Shown here: piece after piece, positions 1-7,706 of the stretch
Layout: every line of letters begins with the position of its first letter
How positions within the stretch are numbered: the first letter of the stretch is position 1
DNA from: Streptomyces sp. F001
GTDB taxonomy: Bacteria; Actinomycetota; Actinomycetes; Streptomycetales; Streptomycetaceae
DNA: 64,000 bases
Direction: 5' to 3'
Assembly: GCF_004187715.1 (NCBI RefSeq)
Contig: NZ_QZWF01000001.1
Span: 868,001 to 932,000 of the forward strand
Notes under the pieces: generated by a model
What the model was told of the DNA's origin: nothing
The model's input: only the letters and a program-made list of their open reading frames with translations
The model's database searches: none
Position numbers and translations under genes: made by a program

Positions 1-113
1 CCTTCGTCGATCTCTCCCGCAACCGTTCGCGCCGCTACTGCGACAGCCGCACCTGCGGAAACCGCCTGCATGTAGCCGCGTACCGGGCTCGACGCAAGGA
101 GGCGACGGGCTGA
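1..113 (+). CDS. CGNR zinc-finger protein, C-terminal end (partial)
   Basis: Only the last 36 codons are present, read from base 3 to the TGA at 111-113. They contain the hallmark of the CGNR zinc finger: RRYCDSRTCGNRLHVAAYRARR, that is C-x4-C-G-N-R followed by a basic A-Y-R-x-R-R helix. In the family this module follows an ABATE/DUF1470 domain and is thought to bind DNA, so a transcription regulator is likely. The N-terminal domain lies outside the window and cannot be judged. Confidence 0.85.
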   Translation, partial: FVDLSRNRSRRYCDSRTCGNRLHVAAYRARRKEATG

Positions 114-206
114 CGACGCCCGGCGGGACGGGCGGCGGTCGGCGGAAGCGGGACACCGGTGCCGACGCGGTGCCCGGCGGGTGGCGCCGGGGACCGCGCG
201 TACGGC

Positions 207-359
207 TCAGAGCAGCAGCAGATCGTGCAGCGCAGCCATGAGCAGCAGACACCCGATCACCGCAAGGAAGATCATCAGCGGTGGCTGGGAAAGGGCGAAA
301 AGGCACCCGCGCGGCTCGTCCTGAGGTGGCGCGGCGTCGCTCTGTGTCGTGTCCAGCAT
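207..359 (-). CDS. 50-residue single-pass membrane protein
   Basis: A short reading frame from ATG (357-359) to TGA (207-209), 50 residues. The N-terminus is polar and acidic (MLDTTQSDAAPPQDEPRG). A continuous hydrophobic stretch follows (residues about 28-43, LMIFLAVIGCLLLMAALHD), so one membrane segment close to the C-terminus is expected. It lies alone between the CGNR gene and the membrane protein at 523-963. The split into a charged head and one clean transmembrane helix, together with the streptomycete GC3 pattern, argues for a real gene. Function is unknown. Confidence 0.55.
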   Translation of the reverse strand: MLDTTQSDAAPPQDEPRGCLFALSQPPLMIFLAVIGCLLLMAALHDLLLL

Positions 360-522
360 CTCGCGGGCGATGATGGCGCAGCAGACACCCCCTACGCGAT
401 CAACACGCTCGGAAGATACGGGAGTTCGCCGAATTCCATGATCTTGTGCACGATCGGTGTCTCAGGCCGTCCGGCTTACGACCGCACGCGATCTCTGGTT
501 CGTTTCAGTCATCGGGCCGACG

Positions 523-963
523 TCATATGCCGTGCTTCTTCAGGATGGCCTCGATATCGCTGAAGTCGTCCGCGGAATCGGCCCGGGGCCCCGGCTGGGG
601 CCTGGCCGTCGCAGAGGAGGCCGGACCCAGCGAAGGCGCGGAGGCGTGCGGGGCCAGGGCGTCGGACTGGGCCGCCTTGGCTGCCTTGCGCTCCTTGCGG
701 GTGCCGCCCCGGCGCCGCTCCACCGCGCGTGTGCCGGCGAACAGCAGCCAGGCGCCGCCGAGCACGCCGAAGCCGGCCCAGGCCGTGGGGCTGAAGGCGG
801 TGTCGGCGGCCCACTGAACGACCCCGGTCATCACCAGACCGAGGGGGACGAGTGAGTAGGCGGCGATACGGACGGCCGTGAGGAAGCGCTTGCGGTACGC
901 CGTCACCGCCGCGATGCCCAGGCCGGCCGCGGCAACGGCGGAACAGACGGTCTCGGCAATCAT
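523..963 (-). CDS. Small integral membrane protein, function unknown
   Basis: 146 residues from ATG 961-963, chosen because GGAGG lies six bases upstream; two in-frame ATGs further upstream have no such site. The protein starts with a hydrophobic segment (MIAETVCSAVAAAGLGIAAV), has two more membrane spans (about residues 28-48 and 55-75, around TAWAGFGVLGGAWLLFAG), then a basic linker (ERRRGGTRKERKAAK) and a cytoplasmic Ala/Pro-rich tail. The tail ends in an acidic amphipathic motif, DDFSDIEAILKKHGI, which looks like a conserved docking peptide. No catalytic motif is visible. I do not recognise a named family. Confidence 0.75.
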   Translation of the reverse strand: MIAETVCSAVAAAGLGIAAVTAYRKRFLTAVRIAAYSLVPLGLVMTGVVQWAADTAFSPTAWAGFGVLGGAWLLFAGTRAVERRRGGTRKERKAAKAAQSDALAPHASAPSLGPASSATARPQPGPRADSADDFSDIEAILKKHGI

Positions 964-1192
964 CCGGTCCTCCATGCGGGCTCGGTCGGGCAGGGGGCGC
1001 TTCGCCCCTTCCATCCTGCACCCCCCGCGCCCTCGCAGGCCACGCTCCGACCGGACATCAGGGACATCTCCGGGTCAGCTCCTCCGCAGGTGCCGGTTCG
1101 GACGTATGGCCGCACGCGTTCCGGCAACCGCGGCCCGACCAGTCCGAGGTCCCGGTTGGGCCGGTCGAACCACGGCTGGGAGACTGGGGTTC

Positions 1193-1711
1193 ATGAACGA
1201 CTCCTCCCCGACCCGCCCCGCGCCCGTCCTCGACATCTGGTGCGAACTCCAGTGCCCGGACTGCCGTAGTGCCCTGGACGACATCCGCGCGCTGCGCGCC
1301 CGCTACGGCGACCGGCTCGAGCTGCGGCTGCGGCACTTCCCGCTGGAGAAGCACAAGCACGCCTTCGCCGCCGCGCAGGCCGCCGAGGAGGCCGTGGAGC
1401 AGGGGCAGGGGTGGCCGTATGTCGAGGCCGTGCTGGCTCGGGTGGAGGAGCTGGACCGTAGGGGGGAACCCTTCCTGGTCGAGGTGGCCGGTGAACTCGG
1501 CCTGGACGCCGAGGAGTTCGACACCGCCCTCGTCGACGGCCGGCACATCCTGATCGTGGACGCGGACCAGGCCGAGGGCAAGGCGATCGGCGTGACCGGC
1601 ACCCCGACGTATGTCATCGGAGGGGAGCGTCTCGACGGCGGCAAGAGCCAGGAGGGGTTGCGCGAGCGCATCGAGGAGATCGCGGACCGGCTGCTGGCCG
1701 AGCGGGATTGA
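1193..1711 (+). CDS. DsbA-family thioredoxin-like protein
   Basis: 172 residues from ATG 1193. The N-terminal strand VLDIWCELQCPDCRSALDDI carries a CPDC redox motif at residues 21-24. A helical insertion follows (about 50-130), then the cis-proline loop TGTPTYVIGG (about 142-151), the order found in DsbA/FrnE-like oxidoreductases. There is no signal peptide, so a cytoplasmic thiol-disulfide or isomerase role is more likely than periplasmic oxidation. The longer frame extending upstream to 878 is Arg/Pro-rich and antisense to the membrane gene, so I rejected that start. It is convergent with the GNAT gene, with 14 bases between stops. Confidence 0.85.
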   Translation: MNDSSPTRPAPVLDIWCELQCPDCRSALDDIRALRARYGDRLELRLRHFPLEKHKHAFAAAQAAEEAVEQGQGWPYVEAVLARVEELDRRGEPFLVEVAGELGLDAEEFDTALVDGRHILIVDADQAEGKAIGVTGTPTYVIGGERLDGGKSQEGLRERIEEIADRLLAERD

Positions 1712-1725
1712 ACCCGGAGCGGGGC

Positions 1726-2547
1726 TCAGAGCAGGTTCTTGTACAGGAAGTACCTCACCGGCACATAGCCCAGTGACTCGTAGAGCCGCTCGGCCGGAGT
1801 GTTGCCCGCGAAGACGTTGAGGCGCAGGACTTCCTTCCCGGCGTCCACCGCCTGCCTCTCGGCCAGCAGCATCAGTGAGCGGCCGTGGCCCTGGCCCCGG
1901 AAGCGCTCGTCGGCCTCGACGTCGTAGACGTACGCCATGTCCTCGGTCAGCGCGAGCCACAGGGTGCCGACCCTGGTGCCCTCGTGCTCCAGGACACTGA
2001 GCAGCATGTTCTCGGTCGCGACGCCGTGCGGGAGCAGATGGGCGTGGTCCCGTTCCGCCTTGGTCCATGCCTCGTCCTCGGCCACCCCGCGGTCGATCCA
2101 GCTCTGCGCGTAGTGGGCCTTGTTGTAGGCGAGCCACGGCCCGTACTCCGCGGGCGTCATGGGCCTGCCCCGGCTGCCCGCGGGAAGTTCGGGCGCCATG
2201 GCGCCGAGGGCCTTCTCCATGCCGCGGTTGCGTTCGACGTAGCCGAGCGCTGCGACGAACCGCAGCGCGGTGGCGTCGGCGGGCACCGTGATCTCGATCC
2301 GGCTGCAGCCCCAGCCGCGCGCCACCTCCTCGGCGGCCAGCGCGGCCACGGTGCCCCGGCCGCGTCCGCGGTCCGCCTCCTCGATGCGCAGGTCGCGGAT
2401 CTGGGCGACCCTGGGCCCGAAGAGGGCGTGTGTCGCGAGGTGTATCGCGCCGACGGGGCGGCCGTTCACGCACACGTGGTAGTGGCGGGACAGCGCCCCG
2501 TCGGCTGCGCGCTGAAGCGGCTCGATCGGCCGCAGGGTGGTGGTCAT
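1726..2547 (-). CDS. Tandem GNAT-domain N-acetyltransferase
   Basis: 273 residues from ATG 2545-2547. There are two acetyl-CoA-binding GNAT folds. The first motif A, IEEADRGRGRGTVAALAAEE (about 76-95), is followed by a bridging segment. The second motif A is VEADERFRGQGHGRSLMLLA (about 205-224), then LNVFAGNTPAERLYESLGY, the usual motif B. Mycothiol synthase (MshD) has the same two-domain layout, but the closest substrate cannot be read from sequence; many streptomycete paralogues are unassigned. It lies downstream of pabC with a 59-base gap and may be co-transcribed with it. Confidence 0.8.
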   Translation of the reverse strand: MTTTLRPIEPLQRAADGALSRHYHVCVNGRPVGAIHLATHALFGPRVAQIRDLRIEEADRGRGRGTVAALAAEEVARGWGCSRIEITVPADATALRFVAALGYVERNRGMEKALGAMAPELPAGSRGRPMTPAEYGPWLAYNKAHYAQSWIDRGVAEDEAWTKAERDHAHLLPHGVATENMLLSVLEHEGTRVGTLWLALTEDMAYVYDVEADERFRGQGHGRSLMLLAERQAVDAGKEVLRLNVFAGNTPAERLYESLGYVPVRYFLYKNLL

Positions 2548-2606
2548 CAGGGGTGTTCTACCCGCCGCGGCGATCCGCGTCAGCCGAATTTCCGCGGCGT
2601 CTGCCG

Positions 2607-3428
2607 TCAGGGATCGAGGTCGTTCCCGGACCGCTCGTCGAAGACCCGCATGGCCTTGGCGGTCACCGGGCCCGGGGCGCCCGGCAGTTCCCGCTCGTCG
2701 ACGCGGTGGACGGCCTGGATGTCGCGCAGCGTGGAGGTCAGGAAGACCTCGTCCGCCCGCTCCAGGACGTCCAGCGGGAGGTCCGTCTCCTTGGCGCCGG
2801 TCCACTCGACGGTCAACGCGCGCGTGATGCCGGCGAGGCAGCCGGAGGCGAGGGGCGGGGTGTGGATCTCGCCGTCGAGGACGACGAAGACGTTGGAGCC
2901 GGTGCCCTCGCAGAGCTGTCCGACCGTGTTGGCGAACAGCGCCTCCGACGCGCCCTGTTGGTGGGCGCGGGCCAGGGCGACGACGTTCTCGGCGTACGAG
3001 GTCGTCTTCAGGCCGGTGAGCACGCCGCGCTCGTTGCGGGTCCAGGGGACCGAGATCACGGCGGTGGAATCGGGGCGGCGCGGGGTCTCGCCGAGGGCGA
3101 CGACCAGGGTCGGGCCGTGCTCGCCGCGGTCGGAGCCGAGCGGGCCGTGGCCGCCGGTGTACGTGATGCGCAGCCGGCCGAGCGGCATGGGGTTGGCCTC
3201 GAGGACGGCGGCGCAGCCACGGCGGACCTCGTCGAGGTCCGGGTCGGGCAGGCCGAGGCCACGGGCCGAGCGGGTCAGCCGGTCGAGGTGCCGGGTGAGC
3301 GCGAACGGCCTGCCGTCCACCGCCTTCACGGTCTCGAAGATGCCGTCGCCCACGGTCAGCCCGTGGTCGAAGACGGAGACGCGGGCGGATTCGATGTCCT
3401 GCAGCCCGCCGTCGAGCCAAAGCTTCAC
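2607..3428 (-). CDS. pabC: Aminodeoxychorismate lyase-like class IV aminotransferase
   Basis: 273 residues from a GTG (3426-3428) that overlaps the pabB stop as GTGA. Features of class IV PLP enzymes are visible: VFDHGLTVGDGIFETV (start of the fold, residues about 19-34), the catalytic-lysine region LKTTSYAENVVALARAHQQG (about 142-161), and EGTGSNVFVVLDGEI with LASGCLAGITR, the phosphate-binding loop. Translational coupling to a chorismate-utilising synthase directly upstream favours 4-amino-4-deoxychorismate lyase (p-aminobenzoate for folate) over branched-chain or D-amino acid transaminase. Confidence 0.85.
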   Translation of the reverse strand: MKLWLDGGLQDIESARVSVFDHGLTVGDGIFETVKAVDGRPFALTRHLDRLTRSARGLGLPDPDLDEVRRGCAAVLEANPMPLGRLRITYTGGHGPLGSDRGEHGPTLVVALGETPRRPDSTAVISVPWTRNERGVLTGLKTTSYAENVVALARAHQQGASEALFANTVGQLCEGTGSNVFVVLDGEIHTPPLASGCLAGITRALTVEWTGAKETDLPLDVLERADEVFLTSTLRDIQAVHRVDERELPGAPGPVTAKAMRVFDERSGNDLDP

Positions 3429-4552
3429 TGGTCGCTTCCTCGCAAGTCGGTACCGGGGGCGTCGGACCGGCCGGGGATCCAGGGGGTGCCCCCCGGGCCG
3501 GCACAGCACGTCGTCAGTCCCTCTCCACTCACCTCGTACGCCCCCGACGCTACCGCGAGCAGCCTGGCCGCCTTCAGTTCGGTCTCCCGCCACTCCCCCT
3601 CGGGGTCCGACCCCCAGGTGATACCCGCGCCCGTGCCGAAGCGCAGCACGCCCTCCGCCCGGTCGATCCAGAAAGTGCGGATGCCGACGGCCAGCTCGCC
3701 CACTCCCCGGTCGGCGTCCACCCAGCCGATGCCGCCGCAGTACGGCCCCCGGGGTGCCGTCTCCAGCGCGTCGATGATCCGCAGGGCGCTCGACTTGGGG
3801 GCACCGGTGACCGAGCCGGGCGGGAAGGCGGCGTCGAACAGTTCCGGCCAGCCCGCGTCGGCACGCAGTTCGCCGCGGACGGTGGAGACGAGGTGCACCA
3901 GTCCCGGGTGCTTCTCCACGGCGCACAGGTCGGGGACGGTCACGGTGCCGGTGGCGCAGACGCGCCCGATGTCGTTGCGGACCAGGTCCACGATCATCAC
4001 GTTCTCGGCGTAGTCCTTCGCCAGGAGGTCCGCCTCGGTGCGGCCGGTGCCCTTGATCGGCCCGGACTCGACGGTGCGGCCGGCGCGGCGCAGGAAGAGC
4101 TCCGGGGACGCGGTGGCCGTCTCGACGCCGTGCTCCGGCAGCCGGATCGTTCCTGCGTACGGTGCCGGGTTGCCGCGGGCCAGCAGTGCGGTGAGGGCTT
4201 CCACGTCGGCGTCCGGTGCGATCGGCGCGGAGAGCACCCGGCAGAGGTTCGCCTGATAGACCTCGCCGGCCGCGATGTGCTCACGGATGCGGCGCACGCC
4301 CGCCATGTACGCGGCACGGTCGAGTGACGACGTCCAGTCACCGACGTCCGGTCCTCGCCACCGCCCCGGCACCGGGGCGGGTACCGGCTCCTGTCGTACC
4401 TCCGCGAAACGCGCGCAGGTCAGACGGCCCTCGAAGTCCGCGACAACGGCCCAGAAACCGGCGGAGTCCAGGGCCGAGGGGTCGCTGGTGACATCGAGGA
4501 GGCCGGTGGCGACACGGTCGCCGAAGCGGGCGAGAGGAGGGAGGTCGAGCAC
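3425..4552 (-). CDS. pabB: Aminodeoxychorismate/anthranilate synthase component I-like
   Basis: About 375 residues from GTG 4550-4552 (VLDLPPLARFGDRVATG). The frame is open for 48 more codons upstream, but those overlap the tRNA promoter and look non-coding. The C-terminal two thirds form the chorismate-binding domain: ASPELFLRR, SGPIKGTGRTEADLLAKDYAEN, IVDLVRNDIGRVC, EKHPGLVHLVSTVRG, PPGSVTGAPKSSALRIID and YCGGIGW. It is shorter than TrpE and lacks the tryptophan-binding LLES motif, and it is coupled to pabC, so PabB is favoured. A glutamine amidotransferase partner is not in the window. Confidence 0.85.
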   Translation of the reverse strand: MLDLPPLARFGDRVATGLLDVTSDPSALDSAGFWAVVADFEGRLTCARFAEVRQEPVPAPVPGRWRGPDVGDWTSSLDRAAYMAGVRRIREHIAAGEVYQANLCRVLSAPIAPDADVEALTALLARGNPAPYAGTIRLPEHGVETATASPELFLRRAGRTVESGPIKGTGRTEADLLAKDYAENVMIVDLVRNDIGRVCATGTVTVPDLCAVEKHPGLVHLVSTVRGELRADAGWPELFDAAFPPGSVTGAPKSSALRIIDALETAPRGPYCGGIGWVDADRGVGELAVGIRTFWIDRAEGVLRFGTGAGITWGSDPEGEWRETELKAARLLAVASGAYEVSGEGLTTCCAGPGGTPWIPGRSDAPGTDLRGSDQ

Positions 4553-4661
4553 GTTGCCGAGTCTATGGCGGGTGTCCCGCAGGTGGCCCGGGCGTGTCCT
4601 TCCCGGTGGTCCGACCGCGTCCGTGACCAGGTGCAGGGCAGCACGCTGCACAAACGCGTTT

Positions 4662-4689
4662 TTGTACTGGCCCCGGAATCCGCTAGAGT
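4662..4689 (+). promoter_or_regulatory. Promoter of the tRNA cluster
   Basis: TTGTAC (4662-4667), a 16-base spacer and TAGAGT (4684-4689), about 40 bases before the first tRNA. This is a good match to the housekeeping (HrdB-type) -35/-10 pattern and is the only such element before the cluster. Boxes were assigned by eye. Confidence 0.65.
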
Positions 4690-4730
4690 TCAACACGTCG
4701 CCGGGACGCGCAAGCCGACCGAAACGACAG

Positions 4731-4803
4731 GCGGACGTAGCTCAGTTGGTAGAGCGCAACCTTGCCAAGGTTGAGGTCGCGAGTTCGAGCCTCGTCGTCC
4801 GCT
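4731..4803 (+). tRNA. tRNA-Gly (anticodon GCC)
   Basis: Full cloverleaf: acceptor GCGGACG/CGTCCGC with discriminator T, D-stem GCTC/GAGC, anticodon loop TTGCCAA giving GCC, and T-loop TTCGAGC. The terminal CCA is not encoded. It is the first gene of a five-tRNA unit. Confidence 0.95.
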
Positions 4804-4841
4804 CGAAGGAAGTGGGGATCCTCCCGGTCCCCTACACTCCT

Positions 4842-4912
4842 GGTGGAGTGGCCGAGAGGCGAGGCAACGGCCTGCAAAGCCGTCTACACGGGTTCAAATC
4901 CCGTCTCCACCT
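4842..4912 (+). tRNA. tRNA-Cys (anticodon GCA)
   Basis: Cloverleaf with acceptor GGTGGAG/CTCCACC, discriminator T, anticodon loop CTGCAAA giving GCA, and T-loop TTCAAAT. The next three bases are CCA (4913-4915), so the 3' CCA may be genomically encoded here, unlike its neighbours. The next tRNA starts only four bases after the discriminator. Confidence 0.95.
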
Positions 4913-4916
4913 CCAA

Positions 4917-4988
4917 GGACGATTAGCTCAGCGGGAGAGCGCTTCCCTGACACGGAAGAGGTCACTGGTTCAATCCCAGTATCGTCCA
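4917..4988 (+). tRNA. tRNA-Val (anticodon GAC), copy 1
   Basis: Acceptor GGACGAT/ATCGTCC with discriminator A, D-stem GCTC/GAGC, anticodon loop CTGACAC giving GAC, and T-loop TTCAATC. It begins four bases after tRNA-Cys, so the two must be separated by precise processing. The body is identical to copies 2 and 3. Confidence 0.95.
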
Positions 4989-5023
4989 CTGGTCCGCAAG
5001 GACCTCGATCCGCAAGGATCCCC

Positions 5024-5095
5024 GCGCGATTAGCTCAGCGGGAGAGCGCTTCCCTGACACGGAAGAGGTCACTGGTTCAATCCCAGTATCGCGCA
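5024..5095 (+). tRNA. tRNA-Val (anticodon GAC), copy 2 with altered acceptor stem
   Basis: Same body as copies 1 and 3, but the acceptor stem is GCGCGAT/ATCGCGC instead of GGACGAT/ATCGTCC. The two substituted pairs are changed on both strands, so pairing is kept. Anticodon GAC, discriminator A. Confidence 0.95.
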
Positions 5096-5148
5096 CGCAG
5101 TGCCCGTGATCGGCTCCTCGGAGTGACGTGGAGTGATCATGGTCCCGA

Positions 5149-5220
5149 GGACGATTAGCTCAGCGGGAGAGCGCTTCCCTGACACGGAAGAGGTCACTGG
5201 TTCAATCCCAGTATCGTCCA
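5149..5220 (+). tRNA. tRNA-Val (anticodon GAC), copy 3
   Basis: Identical over 72 bases to copy 1, including acceptor GGACGAT/ATCGTCC. It is the last gene of the cluster, with a terminator eight bases later. Confidence 0.95.
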
Positions 5221-5227
5221 CACGCCC

Positions 5228-5264
5228 CGGAACCCCCGGCCGTCTCGTACGGCCGGGGGTTCCG
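5228..5264 (+). terminator. Terminator of the tRNA cluster
   Basis: Perfect 15-bp stem, CGGAACCCCCGGCCG with its complement (5228-5242 / 5250-5264), and loop TCTCGTA. There is no U-tract, as is usual in streptomycetes. It may also serve the convergent zinc-ribbon gene. Confidence 0.85.
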
Positions 5265-5286
5265 TCGTGAGCACGTAGTGTCGGGC

Positions 5287-5574
5287 TCAGCTGGAGAACA
5301 GCATGCGACCGAAGCTCTTGTGGCGGCGGCTGTCGTGGTGGCCCCCGTGGTGGCCGCCGTGCGGAGCACCCCAGGCGGGGGCGGACGGGGCAGGGTAGGA
5401 CTGCGCGGCGGGCGGGGGCGGCGGGCCCGGTTGGGACCACTGGGACTCGAGGCGGGTCAGGGCCTCCAGCTCGCCGTAGTCCAGGAAGATCCCGCGGCAG
5501 TTTGCGCACTGCTCTATCTGGACGCCGTTGCGGTTGTACGTGTGCATCGGCGCGTGGCACTTCGGACACTGCAT
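5287..5574 (-). CDS. Zinc-ribbon (zf-TFIIB type) protein
   Basis: 95 residues from ATG 5572-5574. The N-terminus has two metal-binding pairs, MQCPKCHAPMHTYNRNG and QIEQCANCRGIFLDYGELEAL: CPxC then CxxCxGxFLDxGELE, the signature of the zf-TFIIB (PF13453) family. The remainder is a Pro/Ala-rich linker and a His-rich stretch (HGGHHGGHHDSRRHK) that could bind metal, ending KSFGRMLFSS. No enzymatic role is known for this family. The gene faces the tRNA terminator. Confidence 0.85.
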   Translation of the reverse strand: MQCPKCHAPMHTYNRNGVQIEQCANCRGIFLDYGELEALTRLESQWSQPGPPPPPAAQSYPAPSAPAWGAPHGGHHGGHHDSRRHKSFGRMLFSS

Positions 5575-5654
5575 GCTCGGCTCAACTCCTCGCCGTTCGG
5601 TCCTGCTTCGCGTATCGCCAGAACAGACTCTGTCCGGCTGCGGTCGGTTGCACC

Positions 5655-6589
5655 CTACTTCGCGTCGTTCCGGGGCAACTGGGCGGGGAGGGAGCCATTC
5701 GGGCACAGGCGTCGACGAGGGACTGTTCCACCTCGTCCAAGGGGCGGTCCGCAACGACGGCCTTGGCGATGGCGAGGGCGGCGGTCTGCACGGTGAGCGC
5801 GCGGGCGGGGACGTCCAGGGCGGGCCAGGGGTCGCCGGTCGTCGGGACAGCGGGGCCGTCGGCCACACGGTAGGCGGTCAGGAAGCGGGTCCACTCGTCG
5901 GGCGTGAGCAGCCCGCAGGCGTACCAGGCGGCCGGGCGGGCCAGGTCCCAGGCCGCGGGGCCCACGCCTAGGTCGTCGATGTCGATCAGCAGCCAGGGCC
6001 CGGCGGGTACGGGGTGGCGGACGAGCTGGCCGAGGTGGAGGTCGCCGTGGCAGAGAGTGCTGGTGTCCGCAGGGGGGCCTCGGCGCGGGCCCAGGCGGGA
6101 GGGCTGCCCAGGCGCGCAGGACCAGGGGTGCCGCGGGGTGCGGGCGGCCGGCGGAGCGGAGACGGGCGATGGCGCGGGCCGCCTTGGCCGGGCCGCGCAT
6201 GGGTGGGAGGGGGACGGGGGGTGGGGTGCGGTGGAGGCGGGCGAGGAGGGTGGCGGCGGCCTCCCAGGGGGCCTGGTCCGGGGCGTCGGGGTCGACGGGG
6301 GTGCCGTACGGCCAGAAGGTGACGAGGCGGCCGTGCAGGGTGACCGGCGTCGGGCTGAGCGGGGACAGCAGGACGTCGGGATGCGGGTCGCCGTGGTGAG
6401 GCGGGGGGTGAGTCCGACGGGGTCGGTGCCCGGGGCGTGGGCCTTGGCGACGGTGGCTGCGTGCCGGACGACTGTGGCGTCGGGGCGGTCGGCGAGGGTG
6501 ACGGTGGCTCCGCAGGCGCAGGTGTCGGCGTGCGGATGGGCTGCGTGTCTGGCCCGGGCGGTCAGCTCGAAAAGCAGCGGGGTTGTCAC
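5655..6589 (-). pseudogene. Phosphotransferase (APH-like) gene with several frameshifts
   Basis: The GTG at 6587-6589 starts a frame reading MTTPLLFELTARARHAAH and continuing to KAHAPGTDPVGLTPRL. Homology-like sequence then moves to a second frame (HPDVLLSPLSPTPVTLHGRL, then TFWPYGTPVDPDAP) near 6395. It passes briefly through a third frame (WARAEAP, near 6085) and returns to the first for CHGDLHLGQLV and LLIDIDDLGVGPAAWDLARP. These hold the Brenner HGD loop and the metal-binding D of aminoglycoside-phosphotransferase-like kinases. A last shift near 5690 leads to a frame ending LPAQLPRNDAK-stop at 5655. Each shift lies in a G/C-rich run. This is either decay or assembly indels. Confidence 0.65.
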
Positions 6590-6711
6590 GGGTCTCCCTC
6601 GGCGTGGGACGGTTTTAGCGAGGGTACGGCCGTGAGGCTCGGCGGGTGCGGGGCGTTGGGGCTGCGGGGGGTCGCGCAGCCCGGCGCCGTGAAGCCGCCC
6701 AGGCGCAAAGC

Positions 6712-6747
6712 AATGCCGGCGCAGCTCCCCAGCTGCGCCGGCATTTT
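6712..6747. terminator. Bidirectional hairpin terminator
   Basis: Perfect 15-bp stem AATGCCGGCGCAGCT (6712-6726) with its complement (6731-6745), loop CCCC, followed by TT on the plus strand. It sits downstream of the small protein gene at 6830-7036 and upstream of the phosphotransferase gene, both on the minus strand. It probably ends the former's transcript. Confidence 0.8.
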
Positions 6748-6829
6748 GCCGTCCGCCGCACCCCCGTCCCCACGGGGTTATGGGTGGATGTCCCCGCCCG
6801 GACCGCTCTTCCGGGCCTGGGGTCGCCGC

Positions 6830-7036
6830 TCAGCGCCCCAGCATCACGCCCACGGACGACGCCTGTGTGGCCACTGTCTCCCAGCCGTCGAAGACGACGA
6901 GGAGCAGGACCGCCAGGGGAAGGGCCATTGCCGTTGCCACCAGGGGGTGGCGGCGGCCCGTACGGCGAGGGCGGAACGCGGCGTACGCCTTGCGCCCCTG
7001 CGTGCGGATCGCCGTCCGCGGTGCCGTGAAGGCCAT
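6830..7036 (-). CDS. 68-residue basic membrane protein
   Basis: ATG 7034-7036 follows GAGAGGG at a suitable distance. The N-terminal half is strongly basic (MAFTAPRTAIRTQGRKAYA, then FRPRRTGRRHP). A single hydrophobic helix follows (VATAMALPLAVLLLVVFDGW, residues about 37-56) and a short tail. Positive-inside logic predicts a cytoplasmic N-terminus. I do not recognise the family. A terminator follows the stop. Confidence 0.6.
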   Translation of the reverse strand: MAFTAPRTAIRTQGRKAYAAFRPRRTGRRHPLVATAMALPLAVLLLVVFDGWETVATQASSVGVMLGR

Positions 7037-7234
7037 GGTCCCTCTCCTGACCGTTCTCAGTTGTCGTTGGCAGCGGCGGGTGTCTGACCTCGGGGGACGA
7101 GTGCTGCACCCGCCGCTTGACCTCAAATCTAGGGGCGCGGCGGGTGCGGGGCGTCATGCCCTCGTACCGATTGGCGGGCCTCCCGGAGGATGAGCGGTCA
7201 CCTGGGGAGTACTCCCCTGGGTGGAGACGCGGTC

Positions 7235-7510
7235 CTAGGTCTCCGGGTCTTCCCGGAGGGGACGTCCGATGTGTCCGGGCTTTTCCGAGCTGTCCTCACG
7301 CGGTACCGGCTGCTCGACCAGGGCCAGGACCCGGTTCGCCATGAAGCGGGCCGTACGGATCACAGACCCGTTTCGGGTGACTTCGCTCACTTCCACGACG
7401 CCCCAGCGTACCGCCGTCTCCACCCTGCGGCCCGCCCTGCTCGCCACCACCTCGTACGTACGTGTCGTGTCCCCGGCGTCCACGACTATCTCGACTCGGT
7501 CACCCTTCAC
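7235..7510 (-). CDS. Hypothetical protein, about 91 residues
   Basis: Start taken as GTG 7508-7510 (VKGDRVEIVVDAG) because AAGGGGGAT precedes it; upstream codons in the same frame are Arg/Pro-rich and antisense-like. The first 60 residues look like a beta-rich module (VEIVVDAGDTTRTYEVVA, AVRWGVVEVSEVTRNG, ARFMANRVLALVEQPV). The tail is polar (REDSSEKPGHIGRPLREDPET). It resembles small actinobacterial proteins of unknown function. It is divergent from the kinase gene, with about 200 bases between starts. Confidence 0.65.
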   Translation of the reverse strand: MKGDRVEIVVDAGDTTRTYEVVASRAGRRVETAVRWGVVEVSEVTRNGSVIRTARFMANRVLALVEQPVPREDSSEKPGHIGRPLREDPET

Positions 7511-7706
7511 GGGTCCAATCCCCCTTCTACGACGGGTGGTTGGATGCGGAAGGAGGACGAAGCCGCCCTGCCCGCACGCTCCTTGACCACCCCTCAAGTC
7601 TCCCACCCGGCACTGACAATCCGTCGGGCCGAGAGGGCGCGGCCTCTGCGCGCACACGGCCACGGAAACGTAAGCTGTGCCACGTCACACGGACCGGGCA
7701 GCGGGG

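Noticed and set aside
878..1192. Longer N-terminus for the DsbA-like protein
   Set aside because: The 105 extra codons are Arg/Pro-rich, overlap the opposite gene and carry no signal peptide; the ATG at 1193 fits the fold.
4553..4696. Longer PabB starting at 4696
   Set aside because: It would place the tRNA promoter boxes inside the coding sequence; residues are not family-like.
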